From Marinobacter nitratireducens (lineage in GTDB: Bacteria; Pseudomonadota; Gammaproteobacteria; Pseudomonadales; Oleiphilaceae), in the NCBI RefSeq assembly GCF_000708045.1, contig NZ_ANIE01000010.1, positions 62,001 through 126,000 on the forward strand: DNA of 64,000 nt, read 5' to 3'. Below the pieces are notes generated by a model. The model did no database searches. It saw only the letters and a program-made list of their open reading frames with translations, and was not told the DNA's origin. Shown piece by piece: positions 1 to 9,231 of this stretch (position 1 is its first letter; every line of letters begins with the position of its first letter). The position numbers and the translations under genes were made by a program.

Positions 1-1704
1 TGCAGTCTGACGGTCAGCAGTGACAACTCGAGGCTGGGAGACAACTTCCGCCTGGCCATCACTCTCCAGAGCCGACAATTCGAGATCAACGAGGAAGTCA
101 TCGCTTCCCCAGCCAATGGCAAACGAGGAGGCGCCCTCGCCAGTCACACCCAGATCAACAGCCAGGGCCCCCGGGAAGGTGATGGTGTTGTTATTACCAG
201 CCGCGGCTTGCCTGGCTTCTTCAACAGACTCCTGAGAACCGCCAATGGCGAAGACGTTATCACCACTGACGTCATAGGCAGCGCCACCCCAGCGAATACC
301 CAAATCCTCCGCGACGTTGGTTTGTGCCCGCACAATCCGCGCTTCGATGGACACCTGGCGGACGGGCACATCCCAGGTAGACACCAGCCTACGGATTTCT
401 TCTAACTTGTCGGAAGTTTCGCGAACACTGATTGTGTTGGTACGAACATCCGACGAGACAAAGCCGCGCTCGGAAATCAGCTCTGCGTCAGCTTTGATCA
501 GCGCTACAATGTCACCAGCCTTGGCGTAGTTGACCTGAATAATGTCGAGGCGAACGGGAGCGAGCTCCGCGATCTGCTTGGTTGTCTCCAACTCCAGTTT
601 CTCACGCGCGGCAATCTCATCCGCCGGTGCAACAAGAAGTACGTTACCAATTTGACGCTTATCCAGGCCCTTGGTTTTGAGGATCAGGTCCAGAGCCTGA
701 TCCCAGGGTACGTTCTGAAGCCGCAAGGTAATGCTACCGCCGACCGTATCACTGGCTACCAGATTCAGACCGGTGAAGTCTGCAATCAACTGGAGGACAG
801 AGCGTACTTCGATGTCCTGGAAGTTCAGAGACAGCTTTTCGCCAGAGTATGGGAACTTCTCTTCCCTGCGAGCCTCGGCTTCCTGCTCGGTCAGCTCCTC
901 AACACTCACGGTAAACTCGCTACCTGACTGGTAAGCAATATAATCGTAATTACCCTGCGGTCGGATCTCGACGATTGCGTCGCCACCTTCAACAAAGGTG
1001 TCGATGCGTGTGACAGGAGTGGCAAAGTCGGTGACATCCAGACGGCGCCTGAGGTTATCCGGCACTGCCAGGTCTGGCATGGTCAGCCGGATTTTGCCAC
1101 CCAACTCGGAGAGGTCAACCGCTGCTGCAGCGCTACCCAGATCAACAACAACCCTGCCCTCGCCATCTTTTCCCCGGCGGAAATCAACACCCGCGAGGGT
1201 GTTCGGAGCTGAAACAGCCCGGGTAGTCGCAGGCTCTGCCGATGTCGACATTGCGCCACTGCCGCCGGCGACGCCCTCGCTACCAATCGTCATAACCAGT
1301 GAGTTGTTTGCCCGCGACGTATCGTAGGGTACCAACTCAACCAGGTTGAAGATCAGACGGGTACGATCCTTGGTTTCAACTACCGTCATGCTCTGAGCAT
1401 TACCAGAGCCGAGAGGGATGCTGCGGCTCTCAAGACCGCTTGTCGTATCTTTGAGATCGACAGCAATACGAGCGGGCTTCTCAATGGTATATCCCGTCGG
1501 CTCCGGCGGGGCACCATCAAACTTCAAGGTCACCTCCAGGCGCTCCCCTGGTAGCGACGAGAATGACACGTCTTCCAGCGTGACCGCCTGGGCCAGGCCG
1601 GACAACAATCCCAAAGCAACTGCGCCGACGTATACATTGAGTTTTCTGAACATCGCTAGCCTCGACCCCAAACTTTTTTGTTCATGCATGTTTCTTTCAA
1701 TCAT
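1..1704 (-). CDS. pilQ: Type IV pilus secretin PilQ (3' end cut by window)
   Basis: Outer-membrane secretin through which the type IV pilus exits. 568 codons are present; the C-terminal secretin barrel continues beyond position 1. The N-terminus has a signal-peptide-like stretch ending in Ala-Gln-Ala, then an AMIN-type segment (LEDVSFSSLPGERLEV). The last visible residues, QPRVVTADRQTA, match the start of the conserved secretin core. I chose the ATG at 1704 because AAGGAG lies 8 nt upstream; an internal ATG at 1653 would begin directly at the signal peptide (MFRKLNVYV) and is the alternative. It is the last gene of pilMNOPQ, starting 13 bp before the pilP stop is cleared. Confidence 0.95.
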   Translation of the reverse strand, partial: MIERNMHEQKSLGSRLAMFRKLNVYVGAVALGLLSGLAQAVTLEDVSFSSLPGERLEVTLKFDGAPPEPTGYTIEKPARIAVDLKDTTSGLESRSIPLGSGNAQSMTVVETKDRTRLIFNLVELVPYDTSRANNSLVMTIGSEGVAGGSGAMSTSAEPATTRAVSAPNTLAGVDFRRGKDGEGRVVVDLGSAAAAVDLSELGGKIRLTMPDLAVPDNLRRRLDVTDFATPVTRIDTFVEGGDAIVEIRPQGNYDYIAYQSGSEFTVSVEELTEQEAEARREEKFPYSGEKLSLNFQDIEVRSVLQLIADFTGLNLVASDTVGGSITLRLQNVPWDQALDLILKTKGLDKRQIGNVLLVAPADEIAAREKLELETTKQIAELAPVRLDIIQVNYAKAGDIVALIKADAELISERGFVSSDVRTNTISVRETSDKLEEIRRLVSTWDVPVRQVSIEARIVRAQTNVAEDLGIRWGGAAYDVSGDNVFAIGGSQESVEEARQAAAGNNNTITFPGALAVDLGVTGEGASSFAIGWGSDDFLVDLELSALESDGQAEVVSQPRVVTADRQTA

Positions 1705-1716
1705 CACTGCCGCTCC

Positions 1717-2271
1717 TTAGCCAGCTTCCTCATCCAGTGTCAGGGAGCGAGGACGCTCAACCCATCCACCCCGGCCATTTGGAACGATCTCAATCAATTC
1801 GATCCGGGTTTCACTGATTCCGACGATTCGGCCATAGTTTTGCCCCATGTAGTTTCCGGCACGGACCCGGTGAATTCCACCAGTACTATCCTTGATCAGG
1901 GCGAACAGGCCTCCTTCAACCCTCTGGAGAGTGCCGACCATATTCAGCGACTTGAGATCAAAATTCTCAAGGACCTCACGAGGCCGATCCAGATTCGGCT
2001 CCACGTCACTGACTGGCTCGTTATCGACCATCGTCAGTTGAACATCAATCGGCGGCTCAAAAGGTGCTCGTCGATCCGCGGCAGAGTAGCTAAATGCCTC
2101 GTATGCTTTGAATTCCGGCAGCGGCTCAACGTGGCCTCTTGGTTTGGCCCGAGTGTCTGCCATGAACTTATCCAGATCCGCAAAGCCTCCGCCTTGGGAA
2201 CAGGCCGTAAGAAACGTCACCAGACAGACACCGAACCAGGCTTTAACCGCATGTTTTCCTTCCATGCTCAT
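1717..2271 (-). CDS. pilP: Type IV pilus inner-membrane lipoprotein PilP
   Basis: PilP is a periplasmic lipoprotein that links the inner-membrane PilMNO alignment complex to the PilQ secretin. The 184-residue product has a lipoprotein signal with lipobox LTAC (Cys24). It then has a flexible stretch and the PilP beta domain with typical motifs: RAPFEPP, then GTLQRVEGGLFALIKD, then a GQNYGRI segment. The start ATG overlaps the pilO stop (ATGA), which indicates translational coupling. ATG at 2265 (residue 3) is a possible alternative start. Function is assigned from family and operon position. Confidence 0.95.
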   Translation of the reverse strand: MSMEGKHAVKAWFGVCLVTFLTACSQGGGFADLDKFMADTRAKPRGHVEPLPEFKAYEAFSYSAADRRAPFEPPIDVQLTMVDNEPVSDVEPNLDRPREVLENFDLKSLNMVGTLQRVEGGLFALIKDSTGGIHRVRAGNYMGQNYGRIVGISETRIELIEIVPNGRGGWVERPRSLTLDEEAG

Positions 2272-2879
2272 TCTCCAGCCCGGTAGCGGTATGTACGAGC
2301 CAAAACCTGCATATCCAGTCGCTCTCCGTCTCCGCCAGTTGGTTTGATAGTAAGGTCGTGAAGCGTAACAATCCTGGGAAGGGCCGCAACGCTGCTCACA
2401 AATGATGCAAGCTCGTGATAGGAACCTGAAACCTGAATATTGATGGGCAACTCAGCGTAAAAATCACGGCGCTGCTCCGCCTGCAACTTCACTTGCTTCA
2501 GAGCCAGGCCACTGCCCAGCGCTGTGTTGGTAATATCTTCAAGAAGCCCAGGAACCTCAGTCTCGCTGGGAAGCTGCCGCACCAAAGCACCAAACGTTTC
2601 CTCCATCTCAGCCATCTGGGCTTTGAACACTTCCAGATTGGCTACCTGGTAGGCCTTTGCTTCGTATTTTTTTCGAAGATCCAGTTCAACTTTCTCAACG
2701 CGATCAAGCTGCATGTACTGATCCTTGATGAAGAACCAGTAACCGCCGCCGGCGATGAGGCCAAAGACGATCAGAGCCACAATAATCTTGACCGGAAGAG
2801 GCCAGATACCAGCGTTATTAACGTCTAGGTCGTTGATATCAAATTCATTGAGACTTTTCAGAGAGTCCGCGAGGCTCAT
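2268..2879 (-). CDS. pilO: Type IV pilus assembly protein PilO
   Basis: Bitopic inner-membrane protein that heterodimerises with PilN in the pilus alignment subcomplex. The 203-residue product has a cytoplasmic N-tail (LNEFDINDLDVNN is typical of PilO), one membrane segment at about residues 29-51, a coiled coil (about 55-95) and a periplasmic ferredoxin-like domain. Length matches the family. Its start shares one base with the pilN stop, and its stop overlaps the pilP start, so it lies inside a tightly coupled operon. Confidence 0.95.
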   Translation of the reverse strand: MSLADSLKSLNEFDINDLDVNNAGIWPLPVKIIVALIVFGLIAGGGYWFFIKDQYMQLDRVEKVELDLRKKYEAKAYQVANLEVFKAQMAEMEETFGALVRQLPSETEVPGLLEDITNTALGSGLALKQVKLQAEQRRDFYAELPINIQVSGSYHELASFVSSVAALPRIVTLHDLTIKPTGGDGERLDMQVLARTYRYRAGE

Positions 2880-3441
2880 TATTTATCCTCCCCTTCGGGC
2901 TCAGGTGTTTTCTGCTTAACAGACATGTTGAACTGACTGTATCCAGCCCGCTGCTTGTCTGCCGCCGACACATTCGACAGGTTCGGATCAGCAAACCAAT
3001 CCGACTCCTCGAACTGTCTCATCAACCCGGAAATCCGGCTATTCGACTCGGCCATACCGACGATGCTAACGGTATCGCCCTGCCTCTTAAGGTCAGTGTA
3101 GAACAGGCCATCGGGCAAGGTCCTGACCAGCTCATCGAATACACGCACGATGACAGGACGCTTGCCCTGAAGGTCCTGAATAACCTCCATCCGCGCAAGC
3201 AGCTCATCCCGCTTCTTCTTGAGCGCCTGAATTTCTCGGATCTGCTGATCAAGTTTTTTGGTTGCTGTTTCAATGTAGGCGTTGCGGGATTCCTGGTAAG
3301 CGATCCGGCTGTCCATATCCGTTTTCCAGAGGAACACAAGCCCGGCCGCCACGATCGCTGCACCGAGGATCATCACCACAAACTGTTTCTGTTTCTCTGC
3401 CCTGAGCTCTTCGCGCCAGGGTCTGAGGTTGATATTTGCCA

Positions 3442-3442
<1 letters not shown>
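2879..3442 (-). CDS. pilN: Type IV pilus assembly protein PilN
   Basis: Partner of PilO and PilM at the inner membrane. The 187-residue product starts with ANINLRPWRE, matching the PilN N-terminal IN(L/N)LPWR motif that docks into PilM. A membrane segment follows at about residues 21-40, then a coiled coil rich in Lys/Glu, then the periplasmic domain. Stop and start codons touch those of pilO and pilM. The C-terminal tail (KTPEPEGEDK) is low-complexity and probably unstructured. Confidence 0.95.
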
Positions 3443-4702
<1,260 letters not shown>

Positions 4703-7207
4703 ATGTCCCATTTGTTGCGCACATCTCGCCTTTTAGCCTGGCTATTCCTTACCGGACTGAGCATCTCAGTTATCGTCACTGCCGGCTTTTATCTATACCT
4801 TCGCCCCGGGCTTCCACCTGTCGAACAACTTCTCGACATCAAACTGCAGACACCGCTGCGGGTATATAGCGAAGACAGCAAATTAATAGCAGAATTCGGT
4901 GAAAAGAGAAGGGCACCTATCACAATAGAACAGATCCCAACAATTCAGTTACAAGCCTTTATGGCTGCGGAAGACGCACGTTTTTATGAGCACTTCGGAG
5001 TCGACATCAAAGGCCTGGCGCGGGCTGCCATCCAACTCGTGTCCACCGGCTCGATCCAGTCCGGCGGCAGCACCATCACTATGCAGGTTGCAAAAAATTA
5101 CTTTTTGTCACGCGACCGGACCTTTATTCGCAAGTTCAATGAGATACTTCTGGCACTTCAGATCGAGCGTGAACTGGACAAAAACCGGATACTCGAGCTC
5201 TATCTGAACAAGATTTACCTGGGCAACCGCGCCTATGGTATTGCCGCAGCTTCGCAGGTTTACTACGACAAACCCGTCAATGAGCTGAGCCTTGCCCAGA
5301 TGGCGATGCTGGCCGGTCTTCCAAAAGCACCCTCAGCCTACAACCCGCTGGCAAACCCGGAAAGAGCCATGATCCGCCGCAACTGGATACTTGGCCGGAT
5401 GCGAGACCTGGGCTACATAACACCGGACGCACACGACCTGGCCGTTACAGCCCCCATTACTGCGACCTACAACGCGACGGATGCCGAAGTGGATGCCGAT
5501 TACGTAGCCGAGATGGCCCGATCCGAAATGGTCGAACGCTTTGGCGAGGCCGCCTATACAGACGGGTATACCGTTACCCTCACAGTCAACAGCGTGAAAC
5601 AACAAACGGCAACGGATGTACTTCGAGAGGGTCTGGAAGCCTACGACCGCCGCCACGGATTCCGGGGCCCTATTGGACACCTGGACAAGACCCAACTTGG
5701 CAATAACGAACTCTCCGACCTGATACTCAATTACCCGAGAGTGGAGACTCTGGTGCCCGCAATCGTGACAGGCGTCGACGACAAGCAACAACTCGCTACC
5801 GTATTTACGAGAAATGTTGGCGAGACCATCATGCCATTTGAAAGCATGACCTGGGCCCGGCGTTATAAAACGGACAACCTTACAGGTCCTGAACCCGACA
5901 AGCCCTCAGACATACTTAGCACCGGCGATGTGGTGTACGTACACATCGATCAGAAGCCAAACACCGAGCCCAGGGCCAATGCAAAGCCCAACGCCAGGTT
6001 GGCACAAGTGCCCAGAGTGGAAGGCGCCCTTATTTCTATTAAGGCTGATACTGGGGCCATCGAAGCTCTGACCGGCGGCTATAGCTTCAGACAAAGCAAA
6101 TACAACCGGGCGATTCAGGCTCGCCGACAGCCAGGCTCAACCTTCAAACCCTTCCTTTATCTGTCAGCCCTTGAGAACGGGAAAACACCTGCAACCATTT
6201 ACAACGATGCCCCGATCGTTTTCGATGACGAAGAACTCGAAACAGCCTGGCGCCCACAGAATTCATCCGGTCAGTTTTATGGCCCGACACGACTTCGGGA
6301 AGCGCTTTACCGCTCCAGAAATATTGTTTCCATACGATTGCTGAGAGACCTCGGCATCCAGAACACCCTGGACTACCTTAAACAACTCAAGATCCCGACA
6401 GAGAACATGCCCAGCAACCTCTCTCTGTCACTTGGCAGCGGCCAGCTCACCCCCATGGAACTGGCACGGGGACTTGCTGTCATCGCCAATGGCGGCTACG
6501 ACGTGCAACCTTATCTGATCAAAAGCATCCAGGATGTTCACGGAGAAGTGCTCTACGAAGCTCCCAGAACCATTCTGTGCGATCAGGACTGTGACAACAT
6601 CGAAAACAAGGTTACCGCCACGACAGACATCGACTTCACCGATCGCTCGCCGGAATATTCAGACGACGCCGCAAAAAGCGACAACGATGCAACCAAACCT
6701 GAAACGCGAGTCATGCGTCGACTCGCAGACAAGCGCTCCGTCTATATCCTGCACTCAATGATGAGAGACGTGATACGGCGAGGAACAGGGCGGCGAGCAC
6801 TGGCACTTGGCCGGGATGACATCGCCGGAAAAACCGGAACAACTAACGAGCAAAAAGATACCTGGTTTGCCGGCTACAATCACGAGATTGCAACCACAAC
6901 CTGGGTAGGCTTCGACCAACCAGCCCCTCTGGGCCGCAGGGAATTTGGAGCCAGCACCGCTCTGCCCATCTGGATTGACTATATGCGAGTCGCGCTCGAC
7001 GGAACTCCGCCAGCTTTCATGCCGCGCCCTAACGGCATCGTTAACATTCGCATCAACCCCGAAACGGGCAAACGCGCAAGGCCTGGCGAAGAAGCCGTTT
7101 TCGAGATATTCAAAGAAGAGGACGCGCCACCAGCTCTCGCTCCTGAGGATGACAATCAGGGCACTGGAAATGGCGCAGGTGAAGACCTATCCAGGCAGAT
7201 CTTCTAA
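4703..7207 (+). CDS. mrcA: Penicillin-binding protein 1A (bifunctional glycosyltransferase/transpeptidase)
   Basis: Class A PBP that polymerises lipid II and cross-links peptidoglycan in the periplasm. The 834-residue product has an N-terminal membrane anchor (about residues 10-32). The GT51 domain carries catalytic Glu90-Asp91 in AAEDARFYEHFGVD and the GGSTITMQ motif. The transpeptidase domain has SxxK as STFK (Ser479, Lys482), an S-x-N equivalent in YRSRNIVS, and KTGTT near Lys710. Length is usual for PBP1A. A strong terminator follows the stop. The pilM/PBP1A divergent pair is conserved in Pseudomonas (ponA). Confidence 0.96.
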   Translation: MSHLLRTSRLLAWLFLTGLSISVIVTAGFYLYLRPGLPPVEQLLDIKLQTPLRVYSEDSKLIAEFGEKRRAPITIEQIPTIQLQAFMAAEDARFYEHFGVDIKGLARAAIQLVSTGSIQSGGSTITMQVAKNYFLSRDRTFIRKFNEILLALQIERELDKNRILELYLNKIYLGNRAYGIAAASQVYYDKPVNELSLAQMAMLAGLPKAPSAYNPLANPERAMIRRNWILGRMRDLGYITPDAHDLAVTAPITATYNATDAEVDADYVAEMARSEMVERFGEAAYTDGYTVTLTVNSVKQQTATDVLREGLEAYDRRHGFRGPIGHLDKTQLGNNELSDLILNYPRVETLVPAIVTGVDDKQQLATVFTRNVGETIMPFESMTWARRYKTDNLTGPEPDKPSDILSTGDVVYVHIDQKPNTEPRANAKPNARLAQVPRVEGALISIKADTGAIEALTGGYSFRQSKYNRAIQARRQPGSTFKPFLYLSALENGKTPATIYNDAPIVFDDEELETAWRPQNSSGQFYGPTRLREALYRSRNIVSIRLLRDLGIQNTLDYLKQLKIPTENMPSNLSLSLGSGQLTPMELARGLAVIANGGYDVQPYLIKSIQDVHGEVLYEAPRTILCDQDCDNIENKVTATTDIDFTDRSPEYSDDAAKSDNDATKPETRVMRRLADKRSVYILHSMMRDVIRRGTGRRALALGRDDIAGKTGTTNEQKDTWFAGYNHEIATTTWVGFDQPAPLGRREFGASTALPIWIDYMRVALDGTPPAFMPRPNGIVNIRINPETGKRARPGEEAVFEIFKEEDAPPALAPEDDNQGTGNGAGEDLSRQIF

Positions 7208-7220
7208 ACCAACAAGGCAT

Positions 7221-7253
7221 AAAAAAACCGGCGGGATCACCGCCGGTTTTTTT
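7221..7253. terminator. Bidirectional rho-independent terminator
   Basis: Perfect 14-bp inverted repeat (AAAAAAACCGGCGG, loop GATCA, then its complement) with A-run and T-run on either side. It can terminate both the PBP1A gene (+) and the convergent malic enzyme gene (-). Confidence 0.93.
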
Positions 7254-7270
7254 ATTACGCCAGAACGACC

Positions 7271-8536
7271 TCAGATAATGTCATCCATGGACTTGAGCGG
7301 ATAGTGCGCCGGATACGGATCGCGAGCAACACCTGAATCAACCGCTGCACGAGCGACCGCTGCAGGCACTACCTCCAAAAGACGAACGTCCATCGGCTTC
7401 GGAATGATGTATTCCTTGCCAAATTCGAAGCGCTCTACCCCGTATGCTTCACAGATTTCCTGAGGAACAGGCTCTTTTGCCAGCTCACGAATAGCGTGAA
7501 CCGCGGCAACCTTCATTTCCTCGTTGATCGCACTGGCGCGAACGTCAAGCGCTCCACGGAAAATGAAAGGGAAGCCCAGAACATTGTTCACCTGGTTCGG
7601 GTAATCAGACCGACCGGTAGCCATGATGAGATCATCACGAACCTCAAGAGCAACCTCGGGACTGATTTCAGGATCCGGGTTGGAACATGCGAATACGATA
7701 GGATTCGGGGCCATTTTCTTGAGCTGATCGGCACTCAGCAGATCGGGACCAGACAGGCCAACGAAAACATCTGCACCATCAATGGCATCGTCCAGAGTAC
7801 GCTTGTCAGTATCGTTGGCGAACATTGCCTTGTACTGATTCAGATCCTCACGACCAGAGTGGATCACACCCTTACGGTCAAGCATGAAGATGTTCTCAGA
7901 GCGAATACCGCAACTGATCAGCAGCTTCATGCACGCAACAGCAGCAGCACCCGCACCGAGGCACACCACTTTTGCTTCTTCAATCTTCTTGCCCTGCAAC
8001 TCGAGGGCATTGATCATGCCTGCTGCAGTAACAATCGCTGTACCATGCTGGTCATCATGGAAAACCGGCACGTTACACTTTTCGATCAGAGCTCGCTCAA
8101 TCTCGAAGCACTCAGGTGCCTTGATGTCCTCGAGGTTGATACCACCAAAGGTATCGGCAATACGCTCGACCGTCTCAATAAACGCCTGCGGGCTTTCGGA
8201 ATCAACCTCGATATCGAAAACATCGATTCCAGCAAAGCGCTTGAACAGTACGCCCTTGCCTTCCATTACCGGCTTACTCGCCAGCGGACCCAGGTTGCCC
8301 AGACCAAGAATCGCAGAACCATCAGAGATCACAGCCACCAGGTTACCCTTGGCGGTGTATTTGTATGCATTCTCCGGGTCCTTTGCGATCTCGCGGACCG
8401 GCTCGGCAACCCCGGGGCTATACGCCAGCGAAAGATCGCGGGAGGTCAGAGTCGGCTTGGTAATCTCGACGCTCACCTTACCAGGCCGCGGCTTGGCGTG
8501 ATATTCAAGGGCTGCTTCTTTCAGATCTTGAGACAT
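7271..8536 (-). CDS. NADP-type malic enzyme (malate dehydrogenase, oxaloacetate-decarboxylating)
   Basis: Converts malate to pyruvate and CO2 with NAD(P)H production. From the ATG at 8536 the product is 421 residues. It shows LAYSPGVAEPVREI, the lysine-rich catalytic region ending GKGVLFKRFAGIDVFDIE, the metal-site acidic cluster (ECFEIE and FHDDQHGT), and a Rossmann motif GAGAAAVACMKLL. It lacks the C-terminal phosphotransacetylase-like domain of the ~760-residue E. coli MaeB, so it is the short form, as in the Pseudomonas locus. An in-frame GTG at 8557 extends it by 7 residues; the ATG with GGAAC upstream fits family N-termini better. Confidence 0.93.
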   Translation of the reverse strand: MSQDLKEAALEYHAKPRPGKVSVEITKPTLTSRDLSLAYSPGVAEPVREIAKDPENAYKYTAKGNLVAVISDGSAILGLGNLGPLASKPVMEGKGVLFKRFAGIDVFDIEVDSESPQAFIETVERIADTFGGINLEDIKAPECFEIERALIEKCNVPVFHDDQHGTAIVTAAGMINALELQGKKIEEAKVVCLGAGAAAVACMKLLISCGIRSENIFMLDRKGVIHSGREDLNQYKAMFANDTDKRTLDDAIDGADVFVGLSGPDLLSADQLKKMAPNPIVFACSNPDPEISPEVALEVRDDLIMATGRSDYPNQVNNVLGFPFIFRGALDVRASAINEEMKVAAVHAIRELAKEPVPQEICEAYGVERFEFGKEYIIPKPMDVRLLEVVPAAVARAAVDSGVARDPYPAHYPLKSMDDII

Positions 8537-8580
8537 TGCCACTGTTCCGTTTTTCACGTTTAAAGGTTAAAACCGCTGGA

Positions 8581-8615
8581 CGCTCCGCCCAACGGAGCGC
8601 GCCATTATGGCGCGC
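8581..8615. repeat. Two overlapping perfect inverted repeats at the malic enzyme promoter
   Basis: Repeat 1: CGCTCCG, loop CCCAA, CGGAGCG (8581-8599). Repeat 2: a 19-bp palindrome GCGCGCCAT-T-ATGGCGCGC (8597-8615) whose centre contains the predicted -10 hexamer. The first could form a hairpin at the 5' end of the malic enzyme transcript; the second could be an operator. They share bases 8597-8599. Confidence 0.6.
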
Positions 8616-8632
8616 CAGACCTGAAACGACAA
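8604..8632 (-). promoter_or_regulatory. Sigma70-type promoter of malic enzyme gene
   Basis: On the minus strand, TTGTCG (8632-8627), a 17-bp spacer, and CATAAT (8609-8604). Transcription would start near 8597, about 60 nt before the ATG. Confidence 0.65.
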
Positions 8633-8713
8633 GTGGCAATCGAACATTTTTCGAACAGTCAATAAGGCAAATTGCGTACACAGACGCTCCGCCTTCCCAT
8701 ATCGCCCAGACAC

Positions 8714-8738
8714 AAAAAAAGCGCCTGACGGCGCTTTT
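8714..8738 (-). terminator. Rho-independent terminator of rpmE
   Basis: Minus-strand stem AAAAGCGCC, loop GTCA, GGCGCTTTT, with seven Ts at the 3' side. It lies 20 bp after the rpmE stop. Confidence 0.9.
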
Positions 8739-8757
8739 CCGGTTTCGGAAAGACTTA

Positions 8758-8979
8758 TCAGTCTTTCTTGCCACCAATCCGGCCACCGAAACGCTTGTTG
8801 AAGCGATCGATACGACCACCTGTGTCCATGACCTTCTGCTTGCCGGTGTAGAACGGGTGGCACTGGGAGCACACGTCCAGCTGCAGATCGTGGCCCACGG
8901 TTGAACGGGTCTTGATCACATTACCGCAGGAACAGGTAGCGGTGATGTCTTCGTACTTGGGATGAATACCTTCTTTCAT
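8758..8979 (-). CDS. rpmE: 50S ribosomal protein L31 (zinc-binding form)
   Basis: Small protein of the large ribosomal subunit. The 73-residue product has Cys16, Cys18, Cys37 and Cys40, the zinc-ribbon set that marks the C+ form of L31 rather than the zinc-independent paralogue. GAGG lies 6 nt before the ATG. The gene is monocistronic, with its own terminator, and is divergent from priA, as in Pseudomonas. Confidence 0.97.
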   Translation of the reverse strand: MKEGIHPKYEDITATCSCGNVIKTRSTVGHDLQLDVCSQCHPFYTGKQKVMDTGGRIDRFNKRFGGRIGGKKD

Positions 8980-9231
8980 GGCGAACCTCGTTGGGTCATG
9001 CCGCTACCAGATCACGCAACTGATGCTTCAGCTGAAGTGTCAGGCACCGCATGTTTGAATCCATTAATAAGACGGGGCACAATCATGCCCTGCCGAAATC
9101 AGACCGCGAATCTTACTTGCTATTTCAGTGGCAGGCAAGCATCACAAGCCCATGAGCCACAGTGACCCGCGGAGCCGAGGCCCTGGAGCGGCGACCACAG
9201 GATAAGCAAATACCGTGATTCACCCCCAACA
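8980..9231. other. rpmE/priA divergent intergenic region
   Basis: 252 bp. It contains a small hairpin GGGCA-N6-TGCCC (9073-9088). I found no convincing -35/-10 pair or coding sequence; promoters for rpmE and priA should lie here. Confidence 0.4.

Noticed and set aside
7496..8563. 355-codon open frame opposite the malic enzyme gene
   Set aside because: Antisense frame produced by codon bias of the real gene; no domain, signal or ribosome site.
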